Part shown: positions 50,778 to 60,360 of the stretch, one piece after another | Position numbering within the stretch: the first letter of the stretch is position 1 | Layout: every line of letters starts with the position of its first letter | Source of the DNA: VBCK01 sp036270655 | Lineage (GTDB): Bacteria; Pseudomonadota; Gammaproteobacteria; Burkholderiales; Burkholderiaceae_F | Length of the DNA stretch: 64,000 nucleotides | Direction of reading: 5' to 3' | NCBI GenBank assembly: GCA_036270655.1 | Contig: DATBCD010000107.1 | Coordinates: 8,424-72,423, forward strand | Notes under the pieces: generated by a model | Seen by the model: the letters and a program-made list of their open reading frames with translations, nothing else | Told to the model about the DNA's origin: nothing | The model's database searches: none | Program-made: the position numbers and the translations under genes

Positions 50778-53663
50778 CTACTGGCAAGCCTCGCACTCGG
50801 AAAAGCCCGCCTGGCCCGGCTTCAAGGCGCACACGGCCGCGCCCGCCTCGTCGGCGCCGTTCGGCACGGCGTTCAACTGCCCTGCCCGGGAGGTGGATTT
50901 CTCGGCGTGGGTCGCGCCGAGCGTTCTAAGGTAGTAGGTGGTCTTCAGCCCGCGGACCCAGGCCAGCCGGTACACCTCGTCGAGCTGCCGGCCGGAGGCG
51001 CCGCCCATATAGATATTGAGTGATTGGGCCTGATCGATCCATTTCTGGCGCCGCGCCCCGCACTCAACCAGCCACTTCGGGTCGATCTCGAACGCAGTGG
51101 CGAACAGCTGCCGGATTTGCGCCGGGATGCGGTCGATCCTGGCCACGCTGCCGTCGAAGTACTTCAGGTCGGCAACCATCACCTCGTCCCAGATTCCCAG
51201 TGATTTCAGTTCCCGCACCAGGTATTCGTTGACCACGGTGAATTCGCCGGACAGGTTCGACTTGACGAAAAGGTTCTGAAAGGTCGGCTCGATGCTGGCC
51301 GAAACGCCCACGATGTTGGAAATCGTCGCGGTCGGCGCGATGGCAACACAGTTGGAGTTCCGCATCCCGTGGCGGAAGATCCGGGAGCGCAGACTGTCCC
51401 AGTCCAGGCTCTCCGACAGATCCAGCTCGACGTGGCCGCCCCGCTCGGCCTCCAGCAGCACCAGCGTGTCCTGCGGAAGGATGCCCCGCTCCCATAACGA
51501 TCCGGCGAACGACGCATAGCGTCCCCGCTCGGCCGACAGCTCGGTCGAGGCCCAGTAGGCGTGGAAGCAAACGGCCTCCTGGCTGCGATCGGCGAACTCC
51601 ACGGCTTCGGCCGAGGCATACGGGATCCCGAGCCGGTACAGGCAGTCCTGGAATCCCATCACGCCCAGGCCGACCGGACGATGCCGCAGATTGGCGTTGC
51701 GCGCCTTGCCCACGGCGTAATAGTTGATATCGATCACGTTATCGAGCATCCGCATGGCCGTGCCGACCGTGCGCTTGAGCTTGTCGTGGTCCAGGCCGAT
51801 GCGGCCGTCCGCGCCCTGTGCCAGATGCGCCGGAAGGTTGATCGAGCCCAGATTGCACACCGCGATCTCGGTGTCGCCGGTGTTCAGCGTGATCTCGGTG
51901 CACAGGTTGGAGCTGTGCACGACGCCCGCGTGCTGCTGGGGCGAGCGCAGGTTGCACGCATCCTTGAACGTGATCCACGGATGGCCGGTCTCGAACAGCA
52001 TGCTGAGCATCTTGCGCCACAGCTGTCGCGCGGGCAGCTTGCGGTGCAGCTTCAGCTCACCGCGAGCGGCCTTCTGTTCGAGCTCCTCGTACGCCTGCTC
52101 GAATGCGCGTCCGGTCAGATCGTGCAGGCGCGGACCGTCGCTCGGGGAAAACAGGGTCCATTCGGCGTCCTGCTCGACGCGCTTCATGAACAGATCCGGG
52201 ATCCAGTTCGCCGTATTCATGTCGTGGGTACGGCGCCGGTCATCGCCGGTGTTCTTGCGCAGCTCCAGGAACTCCTCGATGTCCAGGTGCCAGGTCTCCA
52301 GGTAGCAGCACACGGCGCCCTTGCGCTTGCCGCCCTGATTGACGGCCACCGCGGTGTCGTTGACGACTTTCAGGAAAGGCACGACACCCTGCGATTTGCC
52401 GTTGGTGCCCCGGATGTGCGAGCCGAGCGCCCGCACCGGGGTCCAGTCGTTGCCCAGGCCGCCCGCGTACTTGGCCAGCAGCGCGTTTTCCTTGATCGCC
52501 TCGTAAATCGAGTCCAGATCGTCCGCCACCGTCGTCAGGTAACAGGACGACAGCTGCGCGTGGCAGGTTCCCGAGTTGAAAAGGGTCGGCGTCGAGCACA
52601 TGAAATCGAAGCTCGACAGAACCTCATAGAACTCGATCGCGCGCGCTTCGCGGTCGATCTCGTTCAAAGCCAGCCCCATGGCCACGCGCATGAAGAAGGT
52701 CTGCGGAAGCTCGAAGCGGCGCCCGTCGTGGTGCAGGAAATAGCGGTCATACAGGGTCTGCAGGCCCAGGTACGAGAACTGCAGGTCCCGTTGCGGCTGC
52801 AGCGCGCGCGCCAATCGATCCAGGTCGAACTGGACCATCCGTTCATCGAGTCGGCCCGCCTCGATGCCCAGCCGGATGCAGCGCGGAAAATACTCGGCGT
52901 AGCGGCGGCTCATCGCGGCCTGATCGGCCTCCTCGCCGAGCACTTCGCGCCGGATCGAGTGCAGCAGCAGCCGGGCGCTGAGCCTGCCGTAGTCCGGGTC
53001 GGTCTCCACCAGGGCGCGCGCCGCCAGGATGGCCGACTTGTGCACCTCCATCAGCGGCACCCCGTCGTACAGGTTTTTCAAGGTCTCGCCCAGCACCGCA
53101 TCGGCCGACACGGCAGGGTCCAGCCCGTCGCACGAAGACTGGATCAACTCCCGCAAAGCGGCCCGGTCCAGCGGGAAGCGGCGCTCGCCGTCGACCACGT
53201 GCAATTCGACCGACGGCGCCTGCTGCTGGTCGCGCTGGCGGGCGCGTTGCTGGGCGCGATGCTCGCGGTACAGCACATAGGCCCGAGCCACGTCGTGCGC
53301 GCCCGCGCGCATCAGCGCCAGCTCGACCTGGTCCTGAATCTCCTCGATATGGAAGGTCCCGCCGGCCGGCTGGCGCCGCAGCAAGGCGCCGACCACCGAC
53401 GCTGTCAAAGCCTCGACCTGCTCGCGAATCGCCGCCGATGCGGCCCCCTGACCCCCGCGCACGGCGATGAAGGCCTTGCTCATCGCGACCACGATCTTGC
53501 CCGGCTCGAAGCCGACCACCGCCCCGTTGCGACGGATCACCTGGTACTCGGCCAGCGAGTCGGCTTGCGGCCGCTCCAGGCTCCGCTTCGACAGAACTGC
53601 GCTGGTCGCGCCCAGCAGGTGTTCGATCGCGACGTTTGCGTCTTGCTGCGTGGAAAGCTGCAT
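50778..53663 (-). CDS. nrdA: Ribonucleoside-diphosphate reductase alpha subunit, class Ia
   Basis: 961 aa from ATG 53663, preceded by AGGAGG; the frame is open farther upstream but crosses the promoter. An N-terminal ATP-cone (about residues 45-135; VIRRNGAVVGFEPGKIVVAM) gives allosteric control. The barrel has SSNLCTEITLNTGDTEIAVC with the Asn-x-Cys-x-Glu active site, and SNCVAIAPTATISNIVGVSA. The end CEACQ carries the redox-active Cys pair. It reduces ribonucleotides to deoxyribonucleotides with NrdB. Confidence 0.96.
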   Translation of the reverse strand: MQLSTQQDANVAIEHLLGATSAVLSKRSLERPQADSLAEYQVIRRNGAVVGFEPGKIVVAMSKAFIAVRGGQGAASAAIREQVEALTASVVGALLRRQPAGGTFHIEEIQDQVELALMRAGAHDVARAYVLYREHRAQQRARQRDQQQAPSVELHVVDGERRFPLDRAALRELIQSSCDGLDPAVSADAVLGETLKNLYDGVPLMEVHKSAILAARALVETDPDYGRLSARLLLHSIRREVLGEEADQAAMSRRYAEYFPRCIRLGIEAGRLDERMVQFDLDRLARALQPQRDLQFSYLGLQTLYDRYFLHHDGRRFELPQTFFMRVAMGLALNEIDREARAIEFYEVLSSFDFMCSTPTLFNSGTCHAQLSSCYLTTVADDLDSIYEAIKENALLAKYAGGLGNDWTPVRALGSHIRGTNGKSQGVVPFLKVVNDTAVAVNQGGKRKGAVCCYLETWHLDIEEFLELRKNTGDDRRRTHDMNTANWIPDLFMKRVEQDAEWTLFSPSDGPRLHDLTGRAFEQAYEELEQKAARGELKLHRKLPARQLWRKMLSMLFETGHPWITFKDACNLRSPQQHAGVVHSSNLCTEITLNTGDTEIAVCNLGSINLPAHLAQGADGRIGLDHDKLKRTVGTAMRMLDNVIDINYYAVGKARNANLRHRPVGLGVMGFQDCLYRLGIPYASAEAVEFADRSQEAVCFHAYWASTELSAERGRYASFAGSLWERGILPQDTLVLLEAERGGHVELDLSESLDWDSLRSRIFRHGMRNSNCVAIAPTATISNIVGVSASIEPTFQNLFVKSNLSGEFTVVNEYLVRELKSLGIWDEVMVADLKYFDGSVARIDRIPAQIRQLFATAFEIDPKWLVECGARRQKWIDQAQSLNIYMGGASGRQLDEVYRLAWVRGLKTTYYLRTLGATHAEKSTSRAGQLNAVPNGADEAGAAVCALKPGQAGFSECEACQ

Positions 53664-53823
53664 CTTCAGATCCTCCTGCACAACGCGCCGGCTGGCGGCG
53701 CATCCCGGTTCAGCCCGATCGGCCACGCGACCACAAGCGGTAGAAAGCGGCGCCCGCGGGCCGCCGCCCGCGCGGCCGCGCGCGGCACAGGCCGCCGCGC
53801 GACGCAGCGCGCGCGCGTCGCAC

Positions 53824-53870
53824 ATACAATATGTTGTGGTGTCGAGTTCATTTCGTACAAACTATTGTGG
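53824..53870 (-). promoter_or_regulatory. Paired NrdR boxes upstream of nrdAB
   Basis: Two 16-base boxes are read on the minus strand: CCACAATAGTTTGTAC (plus 53870-53855) and CCACAACATATTGTAT (53839-53824). Their starts are 31 bases apart, that is three helical turns, as in known NrdR operators of nrd operons. They lie just downstream of the -10 box, where bound NrdR-(d)ATP would block transcription. Confidence 0.75.
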
Positions 53871-53873
53871 CGC

Positions 53874-53902
53874 ATCTTATGGGATGCGGCCCGCGGCGGC
53901 AA
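53874..53902 (-). promoter_or_regulatory. nrdAB promoter
   Basis: On the minus strand TTGCCG (plus 53902-53897) and TAAGAT (plus 53879-53874) are spaced by exactly 17 bases. The NrdR box pair begins 3 bases beyond the -10 box. This explains most of the 299-base gap between nrdA and ampD. Confidence 0.6.
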
Positions 53903-53962
53903 GATCGGAATTTTTCTTGCAGGGCAGCACGGCGCTGCCGCGCCAGCGCGGCGGCGGCCGGC

Positions 53963-54547
53963 TCAGCCCAAAAGCTCCGGCCGGAACACGGCCGGGTCGG
54001 CGTCCAGGGCACGCGCGAAGCGCGGCCAATCGAAGGCGGGTCCGGGGTCGGTCTTGCGCGGGGCCGAGACGTCGCTGTGCCCCCGCACCGCGCGCAGCGG
54101 ATAGGTCGCGAACAGCGCCCGAGCCAGGCTCGCCAGCGCCTCGTACTGCGCGTCGGTGAACGCGAGGGTGTCGGTTCCCTCCAGCTCGACGCCGATCGAA
54201 AAGTCGTTGCAGCGGGTTCGCCCCTCGAACACCGATTCGCCCGCGTGCCAGGCCCTTTCGGCGCAACCGACGAACTGGATCAGCTGACCGTCGCGCGCAA
54301 TCAGGAAATGGGCCGACACCCGCAGTCCGCGCAACCCGGCGAAATACGGATGCGCTTCGTGGTCGAGACGGTTGGTGAACAGCCGCTCGATGTCGCCGGT
54401 GCCGAACTGACCCGGCGGCAGGCTGATGTTGTGTATCAGCAGCAGCTCGATGCTGACGCCGGCGGGGCGGCCGTCCTGGTTCGGCGACGGCAGCCGCCGT
54501 GCATTCGCAACCCAGCCCGCGGCGTCGATGGAGACCGAGCCTGCCAC
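53963..54547 (-). CDS. ampD: 1,6-anhydro-N-acetylmuramyl-L-alanine amidase
   Basis: 194 aa from GTG 54547, 8 bases past the pilR stop. Zinc amidase of peptidoglycan recycling. Marks: LLLIHNISLPPGQFGTGDIE, SAHFLIARDGQLIQFVGCAE, RAWHAGESVFEGRTRCNDFS, IGVELEGTDTLAFTDAQYEA and the C-terminal RGHSDVSAPRKTDPGPAFDW containing the zinc/catalytic His, Lys and Asp. No signal peptide, so cytoplasmic as expected. It provides substrate for Mpl (39421). Confidence 0.94.
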   Translation of the reverse strand: MAGSVSIDAAGWVANARRLPSPNQDGRPAGVSIELLLIHNISLPPGQFGTGDIERLFTNRLDHEAHPYFAGLRGLRVSAHFLIARDGQLIQFVGCAERAWHAGESVFEGRTRCNDFSIGVELEGTDTLAFTDAQYEALASLARALFATYPLRAVRGHSDVSAPRKTDPGPAFDWPRFARALDADPAVFRPELLG

Positions 54548-54555
54548 CGCAATGC

Positions 54556-56019
54556 CTATTTCAGTCCCAGGCGGCGCATCCGGTAGCGCATCTGGCGAAA
54601 GGAGATTCCGAGCAACTGGGCCGCTGCGGTCCGGTTGTGGCCGGTGCGGGCCAGCGCCGCCAGGATCGCGCCGCGCTCGACCGAGCCCAGGTAGGCCTCC
54701 AGATCGGTCGGCACGCCCTGCTCGAGCTCGAATACTTCGGTCTGATCGACCGGCGGCGCCAGCGTGCCCGGTTCGGGCGGCGGCGACGCCGGCGCGAGCG
54801 GCTCCGGAAGCTGCAGATCGTGCGCCTGCAATTCCACCCCCGGGGCCAGCGCAAGCGCCCGTTCCAGGATGTTCTCCAACTCGCGCACGTTGCCGGGAAA
54901 CGGATGGCTCCGCAGCGCGCGGACGGCCGACTCGGACAGACCGCTCGGCGACAGGCCGGAGCGCTCCGCGATTCGAAGCAGGATCGAATCGGCGATGGCC
55001 GGGATGTCCGCGGCGCGCTCGCGCAAGCTGGGCACGCGCAGCTCGATCACGTTGAGCCGATAGAACAGGTCCTGGCGGAAACGGCCGCTGGCGATCAATT
55101 TCTGCAATTCCTGATGGGTTGCGCACAAGATCCGCACGTCCACCGGATCCTCGACGGTGGCACCGACCTTGCGCACCCGGCGCTCCTGGATCGCGCGCAG
55201 CAGCTTGACCTGCATCCCGATCGGCAACTCGGCGATCTCGTCCAGGAACAGGGTGCCTCCGGCGGCCGCCTGGAAGAAGCCGTCACGGTCGCGATCGGCT
55301 CCGGTGAAGGCGCCGCGCCGGTACCCGAAAAATTCCGCTTCCATCAGGTTTTCGGTGATCGCGCCGCAATTGACCGCGATGAACGGCATATCGCGGCGCG
55401 CCGATGCCTCGTGAATCGCGCGCGCAACCAGCTCCTTGCCGCTGCCCGACTCTCCGAAGATCGACACCGGCGCCATGCTCTGACCGAGCCGCCCGATCAT
55501 CGCGCGCAATTGAGCGATCGAATCGGAGCCGCCGATCAGCCGTGCCAGCGCGCCCTGGGCCGGCGCGGCTTCCTGGTCGGCCGGCTTGCCGCCGGTCGAC
55601 ACGCCGCGCAACGCCGAGCGCACCAGCACCCTCAACTGATCCAGGTCGACCGGCTTGGTCAGGTAGTCGAACGCACCCGCCTTCAGCGCGGCCACCGCGT
55701 TTTCGGCGCTGCCGAACGCGGTGATCACGGCGATCCTGGGCCCGCCGCGGCCGTGCACCTCGCGCACCAGATCCAGACCGGAGCCGTCGGGCAGCCGCAT
55801 GTCGGTCAGACACAGCGAATAGGCGCGGCTCGACATCAGCTCGCGGGCCCGTGCCACCGACTCGGCGCTGTCGGCGTCCAGGCCCATCCGCACCAGCGTC
55901 AGCGTCAGCAGGTCGCGCAGGTCGGACTCATCGTCGACCACGAGGACGGCCGGCGCCCGGGGCGAGCCCGCGCCGGCACGGGTCGGCACGTCGGCCGTTG
56001 AGCCCTGGACGGGATTCAT
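54556..56019 (-). CDS. pilR: Sigma-54 response regulator PilR-like
   Basis: 487 aa from ATG 56019, overlapping the pilS stop as ATGA. The receiver domain (about residues 25-140) has the phosphoacceptor in LCLTDMRLPDGSG. The AAA+ domain (about 165-395) has the Walker A FGESGSGKELVARAIHE, the sigma-54 contact loop GAFTGAD and Walker B GGTLFLDEIAELP. A Fis-type helix-turn-helix (about 445-485; GHNRTAAAQLLGISFRQMRY) ends it. With PilS it is expected to activate pilin transcription; no pilin gene is in the window. Confidence 0.9.
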   Translation of the reverse strand: MNPVQGSTADVPTRAGAGSPRAPAVLVVDDESDLRDLLTLTLVRMGLDADSAESVARARELMSSRAYSLCLTDMRLPDGSGLDLVREVHGRGGPRIAVITAFGSAENAVAALKAGAFDYLTKPVDLDQLRVLVRSALRGVSTGGKPADQEAAPAQGALARLIGGSDSIAQLRAMIGRLGQSMAPVSIFGESGSGKELVARAIHEASARRDMPFIAVNCGAITENLMEAEFFGYRRGAFTGADRDRDGFFQAAAGGTLFLDEIAELPIGMQVKLLRAIQERRVRKVGATVEDPVDVRILCATHQELQKLIASGRFRQDLFYRLNVIELRVPSLRERAADIPAIADSILLRIAERSGLSPSGLSESAVRALRSHPFPGNVRELENILERALALAPGVELQAHDLQLPEPLAPASPPPEPGTLAPPVDQTEVFELEQGVPTDLEAYLGSVERGAILAALARTGHNRTAAAQLLGISFRQMRYRMRRLGLK

Positions 56020-57800
56020 GTGGCCGGCAGTGTATCCATGAAATCGGACTGCTCGGCGCGCGGGGCTTCGGGCGGGCCGAACCGCAGGCAGAAGCCGAAA
56101 CGGGCAGGCGCCGACGGCTGCTCGAATGCAGCGTAGGTCAGGTCGTAGCCGTTGGCCATGCAAAACTCTCGCGCCAGGTACAGTCCCAGACCGGTGCCGC
56201 GCGAGTGCGTCGTGAAGAAGGGCTCGAACATCGAATCGCGATCGGCCGGCCCTACGCCTGTCCCGTCATCGAAGACCCACAAATGGACGGGCGCCGGCGG
56301 CCCGTCCGACGCATCGACCCGGATCTCGATGCTGCCGGCCCGGCCCGAGCAATAACGCAGCGCATTGTCGACCAGGTTGAACAGGACCTGGCGCAGCTGG
56401 TTCTGCTCGAAGTGGACGATGACCCCCGACTGCGCCGCCAGCCGGATCATCTCGCCGGCCAGGCCGCGGTCGCGCACGAACTCGCTCAACCAGGCGGAGC
56501 AGAATCCGCCCAGATCGAACTCGTCGGTCAGCGGCGAATCGCGCCGCGCAGCGCGCAGCACGTCCTCGACCAGGCGGTTCAGCCGCTGCGTGTTCTCCCG
56601 CACGATCGAGGTCAGGCGCTGATGCAACGGATCGCGCACGTCCTCGGCCAGCAGCTGGCCGGCCTGGCTGATGGCCGCCAGCGGGTTTCGTATCTCGTGC
56701 GCGATCGATGCGGTCAACCTTCCCATCGCCGCAAGCTTCAGCCGCTGCGCGCGCTCCTCGATCGACTGCAGATCCTCCATGAAGATCACAAACTCGTCCG
56801 ACGGCTGGAACGCGGGGCGGGCAAAGCGCACGCGCAGCCGCCGGTGGGCGCCGGCCGGCCCCACTTCGCCGCTCTTGATCAGGATGTCCGACCGCAGCGG
56901 CGTGGCCCCCAGCTCGAGCGAGGTCAGCCAGTTCATGTAGGCGTGCGCCAGCTCCTGCGCCGATTCCAGCTCGAGCAGGCGCCGACCGGTGAGCTGGGCG
57001 TCGGGATCGAATCCCAGCATCAGGCGGGCCGAACGATTGTTGGCCCGCACCAGCGTGGTGGCGTCGGCCACGATCACACCCTGCTGCATCTGCGAGATCA
57101 CCAGCCGGTTGATCTGAAGCTGACTGTCCAGTTCGCGCCCGCGTCTGCGCGCCAGTTGTTCCTGGCGCGACAGCCGGGTCGACAGCAGGCGCAGCAGCGC
57201 GGTGATTCCGAACAGCGCCGCGCCAGCGACGCCGGCTTGAAACAGCTGCGCCTCCCCGGGCTGGCCGCCCAGTTCGTGCAGCACTTCGTTGCCCAGCAGC
57301 ACCAGGTCCGCCAGCGAGCAGACGAAAAACGCGCCCACGCTCGGCAGCGCCAGCGACGCCTCGGCCAGCGGCAGCAGGTAGAAGATGAACACGCCGCTGC
57401 GCGTGCCGCCACCCAGCACCACCAGCAGCGAAATAAGCAGCAGGTCGACCGCCAGGTGCGCCCAGATCTGCAGCCCGAATCGGCTGCGGCGCAACATGGT
57501 CCAGGCCAGCAGGGAGACAGACAGCGCGAAATAGGCCCCCAGCACGCTCATCATCCGGCTCGGGTCGGCGCCCAGCGCGCGGCTGATCACCGGGGCGCCG
57601 AACATCATCACGGCCAGCAACAACGCCGTGGACACCAGCACGCGCACCAGCGCGAACGTCTGCAGCGTCGGCCAGGCCGGCTCGGTCTGGTCCGCGGCCG
57701 GCTGCAAGCGGTTCACGATCGCCTGGCCGGCGCTGGCTGACGGCGCGGCCTCGGCCCGGCCGGCCCCGGCGCGGTCTTCGGCGAGGTCGCGATCGCCCAT
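56016..57800 (-). CDS. pilS: Sensor histidine kinase PilS-like
   Basis: 594 aa. Six hydrophobic helices (about residues 40-210) form the membrane sensor. A PAS-like region (about 245-345; LQINRLVISQMQQGVIVADA) precedes the HisKA site LTASIAHEIRNPLAAISQAG and the HATPase domain (about 440-565; FNLVDNALRYCSG, HLWVFDDGTGVGP, GTGLGLYLAREFC). The topology and the neighbour pilR fit PilS, which controls type IV pilin in response to pilin in the membrane. PP0621 gene starts 1 base beyond on the upstream side. Confidence 0.9.
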   Translation of the reverse strand: MGDRDLAEDRAGAGRAEAAPSASAGQAIVNRLQPAADQTEPAWPTLQTFALVRVLVSTALLLAVMMFGAPVISRALGADPSRMMSVLGAYFALSVSLLAWTMLRRSRFGLQIWAHLAVDLLLISLLVVLGGGTRSGVFIFYLLPLAEASLALPSVGAFFVCSLADLVLLGNEVLHELGGQPGEAQLFQAGVAGAALFGITALLRLLSTRLSRQEQLARRRGRELDSQLQINRLVISQMQQGVIVADATTLVRANNRSARLMLGFDPDAQLTGRRLLELESAQELAHAYMNWLTSLELGATPLRSDILIKSGEVGPAGAHRRLRVRFARPAFQPSDEFVIFMEDLQSIEERAQRLKLAAMGRLTASIAHEIRNPLAAISQAGQLLAEDVRDPLHQRLTSIVRENTQRLNRLVEDVLRAARRDSPLTDEFDLGGFCSAWLSEFVRDRGLAGEMIRLAAQSGVIVHFEQNQLRQVLFNLVDNALRYCSGRAGSIEIRVDASDGPPAPVHLWVFDDGTGVGPADRDSMFEPFFTTHSRGTGLGLYLAREFCMANGYDLTYAAFEQPSAPARFGFCLRFGPPEAPRAEQSDFMDTLPAT

Positions 57801-57801
57801 C

Positions 57802-58023
57802 TCAGCGGCCCCCTTGGGCGCGCTCCAGATGCTCGCGGCTGCAGTACCAGAGGCCGTCGCGCGCGTGCGCCTCGGATTGGGGCACGTTCAGTCCGCAGGC
57901 TGCGCAGCGGACGATCGCCTCGGGCGGCCTGTCGCCGGGGCGGCCGGCGCCGGAGCGCAGCCAGTTCTTCGCCAGCGTGTAGACGATCACCCCGAGCAGT
58001 GCCCACAAGAGCAGACGTGCCAT
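57802..58023 (-). CDS. PP0621-family protein
   Basis: 73 aa. A membrane helix (about residues 3-20) is followed by a cysteine module: VRCAACGLNVPQSEAH, then GLWYCSREHLERA. Four residues (Cys-x-x-Cys, then Cys and His) could bind metal, as in a small zinc ribbon. It is a conserved gene of unknown role found in this position, between the CcsA-like gene and pilS, in many betaproteobacteria. Confidence 0.85.
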   Translation of the reverse strand: MARLLLWALLGVIVYTLAKNWLRSGAGRPGDRPPEAIVRCAACGLNVPQSEAHARDGLWYCSREHLERAQGGR

Positions 58024-58063
58024 GGCCGGACTTCACCAGGTTGTTTTGTACGAGATGCAGCCC

Positions 58064-58924
58064 TTATCCAGGTCGGCGCAGCAATACTTCGACCACGAAG
58101 CGGCTGCCGACGTAGGCCAGCAGCAGCATCACGAAGCCGATGAACGTCCATCGCAGCGCGGTGCGGCCGCGCCAGCCGAACACCGCGCGGCCCGCCAGCA
58201 GCGACCCGAACACGGCCCACGACAGCAGCGCGAATACGATCTTGTGCGCGGTCGTATGGTCGAACTGCAGCGGACGGCCGAACAGCTGCTCGGAAAAAAC
58301 CGCACCGGATGCGACGGTCGCGCTGAGCAGCACGAACCCGACCGCGATCTGCCGGAACAACAGCGACTCCAGGGCCAGCAGCGGCGGCAGCCTGGCAAAC
58401 AGGCGCGCCAGGCCCTGCCCGGGGTTGGCCGACGGCTGGTGAAGATAGTGGTCGACCGAAGCCATCAGCAGCGCATGCAGCGCAGCCACCGTCAGTATGC
58501 TGTAGGACAGGATCGCGACGCTCAGATGCAGCCGCAGCGCCAGCGATGAGCCTTCGGACGCCAGCGAAGCCCCATGAAAGATCGGCGGCAGGATCGTGGT
58601 AAGGGCCGCGATCGGTGCCACCAGCAGGTACAGACCGGGCAGCGGAACGAAGAAGCTCTCGATCCACAGCAAGGCGCAGCTGATCAGCATCGTGGCGGAC
58701 AGCGCGTGCGCGAACCCGAAACGCAGCCCGCCGAGGCCGAACATCGAGTAGCCCAGCGTGACCGCATGGCCGACGAGGGCTGGAACCATCAGCGCCGGCA
58801 CCAGCCCGAAGCGGCGATCGGACGCAGGCTCGGTCCTGAGCTGCCTCCAGCTCAGCGCGGCGATCGCCAGGTACAGCAGCGCGGTCGCGAATCCGGCAAC
58901 ACCGTAGAATTCGTGGCCTGTCAT
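58064..58924 (-). CDS. CcsA/YpjD-like inner membrane protein
   Basis: 286 aa with about eight hydrophobic helices. The cytochrome c assembly family marks are the Trp-poor central region LRLHLSVAILSYSILTVAAL with a conserved His and HTTAHKIVFALLSWAVFGSL with a second His, both likely haem ligands. Family members of this size (YpjD) lie next to ffh across proteobacteria, and their link to cytochrome c maturation is presumed rather than shown. It is divergent from ffh with 41 bases between starts. Confidence 0.87.
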   Translation of the reverse strand: MTGHEFYGVAGFATALLYLAIAALSWRQLRTEPASDRRFGLVPALMVPALVGHAVTLGYSMFGLGGLRFGFAHALSATMLISCALLWIESFFVPLPGLYLLVAPIAALTTILPPIFHGASLASEGSSLALRLHLSVAILSYSILTVAALHALLMASVDHYLHQPSANPGQGLARLFARLPPLLALESLLFRQIAVGFVLLSATVASGAVFSEQLFGRPLQFDHTTAHKIVFALLSWAVFGSLLAGRAVFGWRGRTALRWTFIGFVMLLLAYVGSRFVVEVLLRRPG

Positions 58925-58965
58925 AGCGCGATTCTTATACCACGCGGCCGAACCGACCGACCCCG

Positions 58966-60357
58966 ATGCTGGAGCAACTGACCGACCGGCTGGCGCGCAT
59001 CGCCAAACAGATGCGCGGCCAGGCTCGCCTGACCGAGTCCAACACCCAGGACATGCTGCGGGAGGTGCGGCTGGCCCTGCTGGAGGCCGACGTCGCGCTG
59101 CCCGTGGTGCGCGACTTCATTGCGCGGGTGCGCGAGCGCGCGCTCGGGCAGGACGTCGCCGGCAGCCTGACGCCGGGGCAAGCCCTGGTGGGCGTCGTGC
59201 ACCGGGAGCTGGCGCGGCTGATGGGCGCCGAACTGCCCCCCGCCCAGCGCGAGCTGAACCTGGCGGTGCAGCCTCCGGCGGTCGTTCTGCTGGCCGGATT
59301 GCAGGGCGCCGGCAAGACGACGACTTGCGGCAAGCTGGCGCGCCTGCTGATCGATGAGCGCAAGAAAAAGGTGCTGACGGTGTCGACCGACGTGTACCGG
59401 CCGGCAGCCATCGAGCAGCTGCGGACGGTCAGCGGCGAGGCCGGCGCCGAGTTCTTCCCGGCCGACGCGTCGATGTCCCCGCTGGCGATCGCCCGCGAGG
59501 CGCTGCTGCACGCGCGCCGCCACTATTTCGACGTGCTGCTGGTCGACAGCGCGGGCCGCACCAGCGTCGATGAACCGATGATGCAGGAGATCGCTCAGCT
59601 GCACGCCGAGCTGGCGCCGGCCGAGACGCTGTTCGTGGTCGATGCCATGCTCGGCCAGGACGCCGTGAACACCGCTTCGGCCTTCGCCTCGCGCCTGCCG
59701 CTGACCGGCATCGTGCTCACCAAGCTGGACGGCGACGCGCGCGGAGGCGCCGCGCTGTCGGTCAGCCACGTCACCGCCAGGCCGATCAAGTTCGCCGGCG
59801 TCGGCGAGAAGCTGACCGGCCTGGAGCGCTTCGACCCGGAGCGCATGGCCGGTCGCGTGCTCGGCATGGGCGATATCGTCGCGCTGGTCGAGGACGTGCA
59901 CAAGGCGATCGACGTGGACGCGGCCGAGCGCCTGACCCGCAGGATCCGCTCGGGCGCCCGTTTCGATCTGAACGATTTTCGCGAGCAGGTCAGCCAGATG
60001 CGCCGGATGGGCGGAGTCGGCAACCTGCTCGACAAGCTGCCGGCCCAGCTGGCCAGAGCCGCAACGCCCGTCGACAGTCAGGTGGCGGACCGCCAGGTGC
60101 GCCGCATGGAGGGCATCATCAGCTCGATGACGTCGCTGGAGCGGGCCCGTCCGGAGCTGATCAAGGCCTCGCGCAAGCGCCGCATCGCGGCCGGCTCCGG
60201 CGTGCCGGTGCAGGAGGTCAACCGCCTGCTGACCCAGTTCGAGCAGGTGCAGGCGATGATGAAGCAGATGCAGAAGGGCGGAATGGGCAAGATGATGCGC
60301 GCGCTGGGCGCGCTGAGCGGCGGGGGGCGCGGCCTGCCGGGCGGGCCGCGCAAATAG
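58966..60357 (+). CDS. ffh: Signal recognition particle protein Ffh
   Basis: 463 aa. N domain (residues about 1-95), then the GTPase domain: P-loop LLAGLQGAGKTTTCGKLARL, DVLLVDSAGRTSVDEPMMQE, and IVLTKLDGDARGGAALSVSH. The methionine-rich M domain follows (about 325-455; FEQVQAMMKQMQKGGMGKMM), which binds 4.5S RNA and signal peptides. It targets nascent membrane proteins to FtsY. The 4.5S RNA gene is not in this window. Confidence 0.97.
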   Translation: MLEQLTDRLARIAKQMRGQARLTESNTQDMLREVRLALLEADVALPVVRDFIARVRERALGQDVAGSLTPGQALVGVVHRELARLMGAELPPAQRELNLAVQPPAVVLLAGLQGAGKTTTCGKLARLLIDERKKKVLTVSTDVYRPAAIEQLRTVSGEAGAEFFPADASMSPLAIAREALLHARRHYFDVLLVDSAGRTSVDEPMMQEIAQLHAELAPAETLFVVDAMLGQDAVNTASAFASRLPLTGIVLTKLDGDARGGAALSVSHVTARPIKFAGVGEKLTGLERFDPERMAGRVLGMGDIVALVEDVHKAIDVDAAERLTRRIRSGARFDLNDFREQVSQMRRMGGVGNLLDKLPAQLARAATPVDSQVADRQVRRMEGIISSMTSLERARPELIKASRKRRIAAGSGVPVQEVNRLLTQFEQVQAMMKQMQKGGMGKMMRALGALSGGGRGLPGGPRK

Positions 60358-60360
60358 CTC

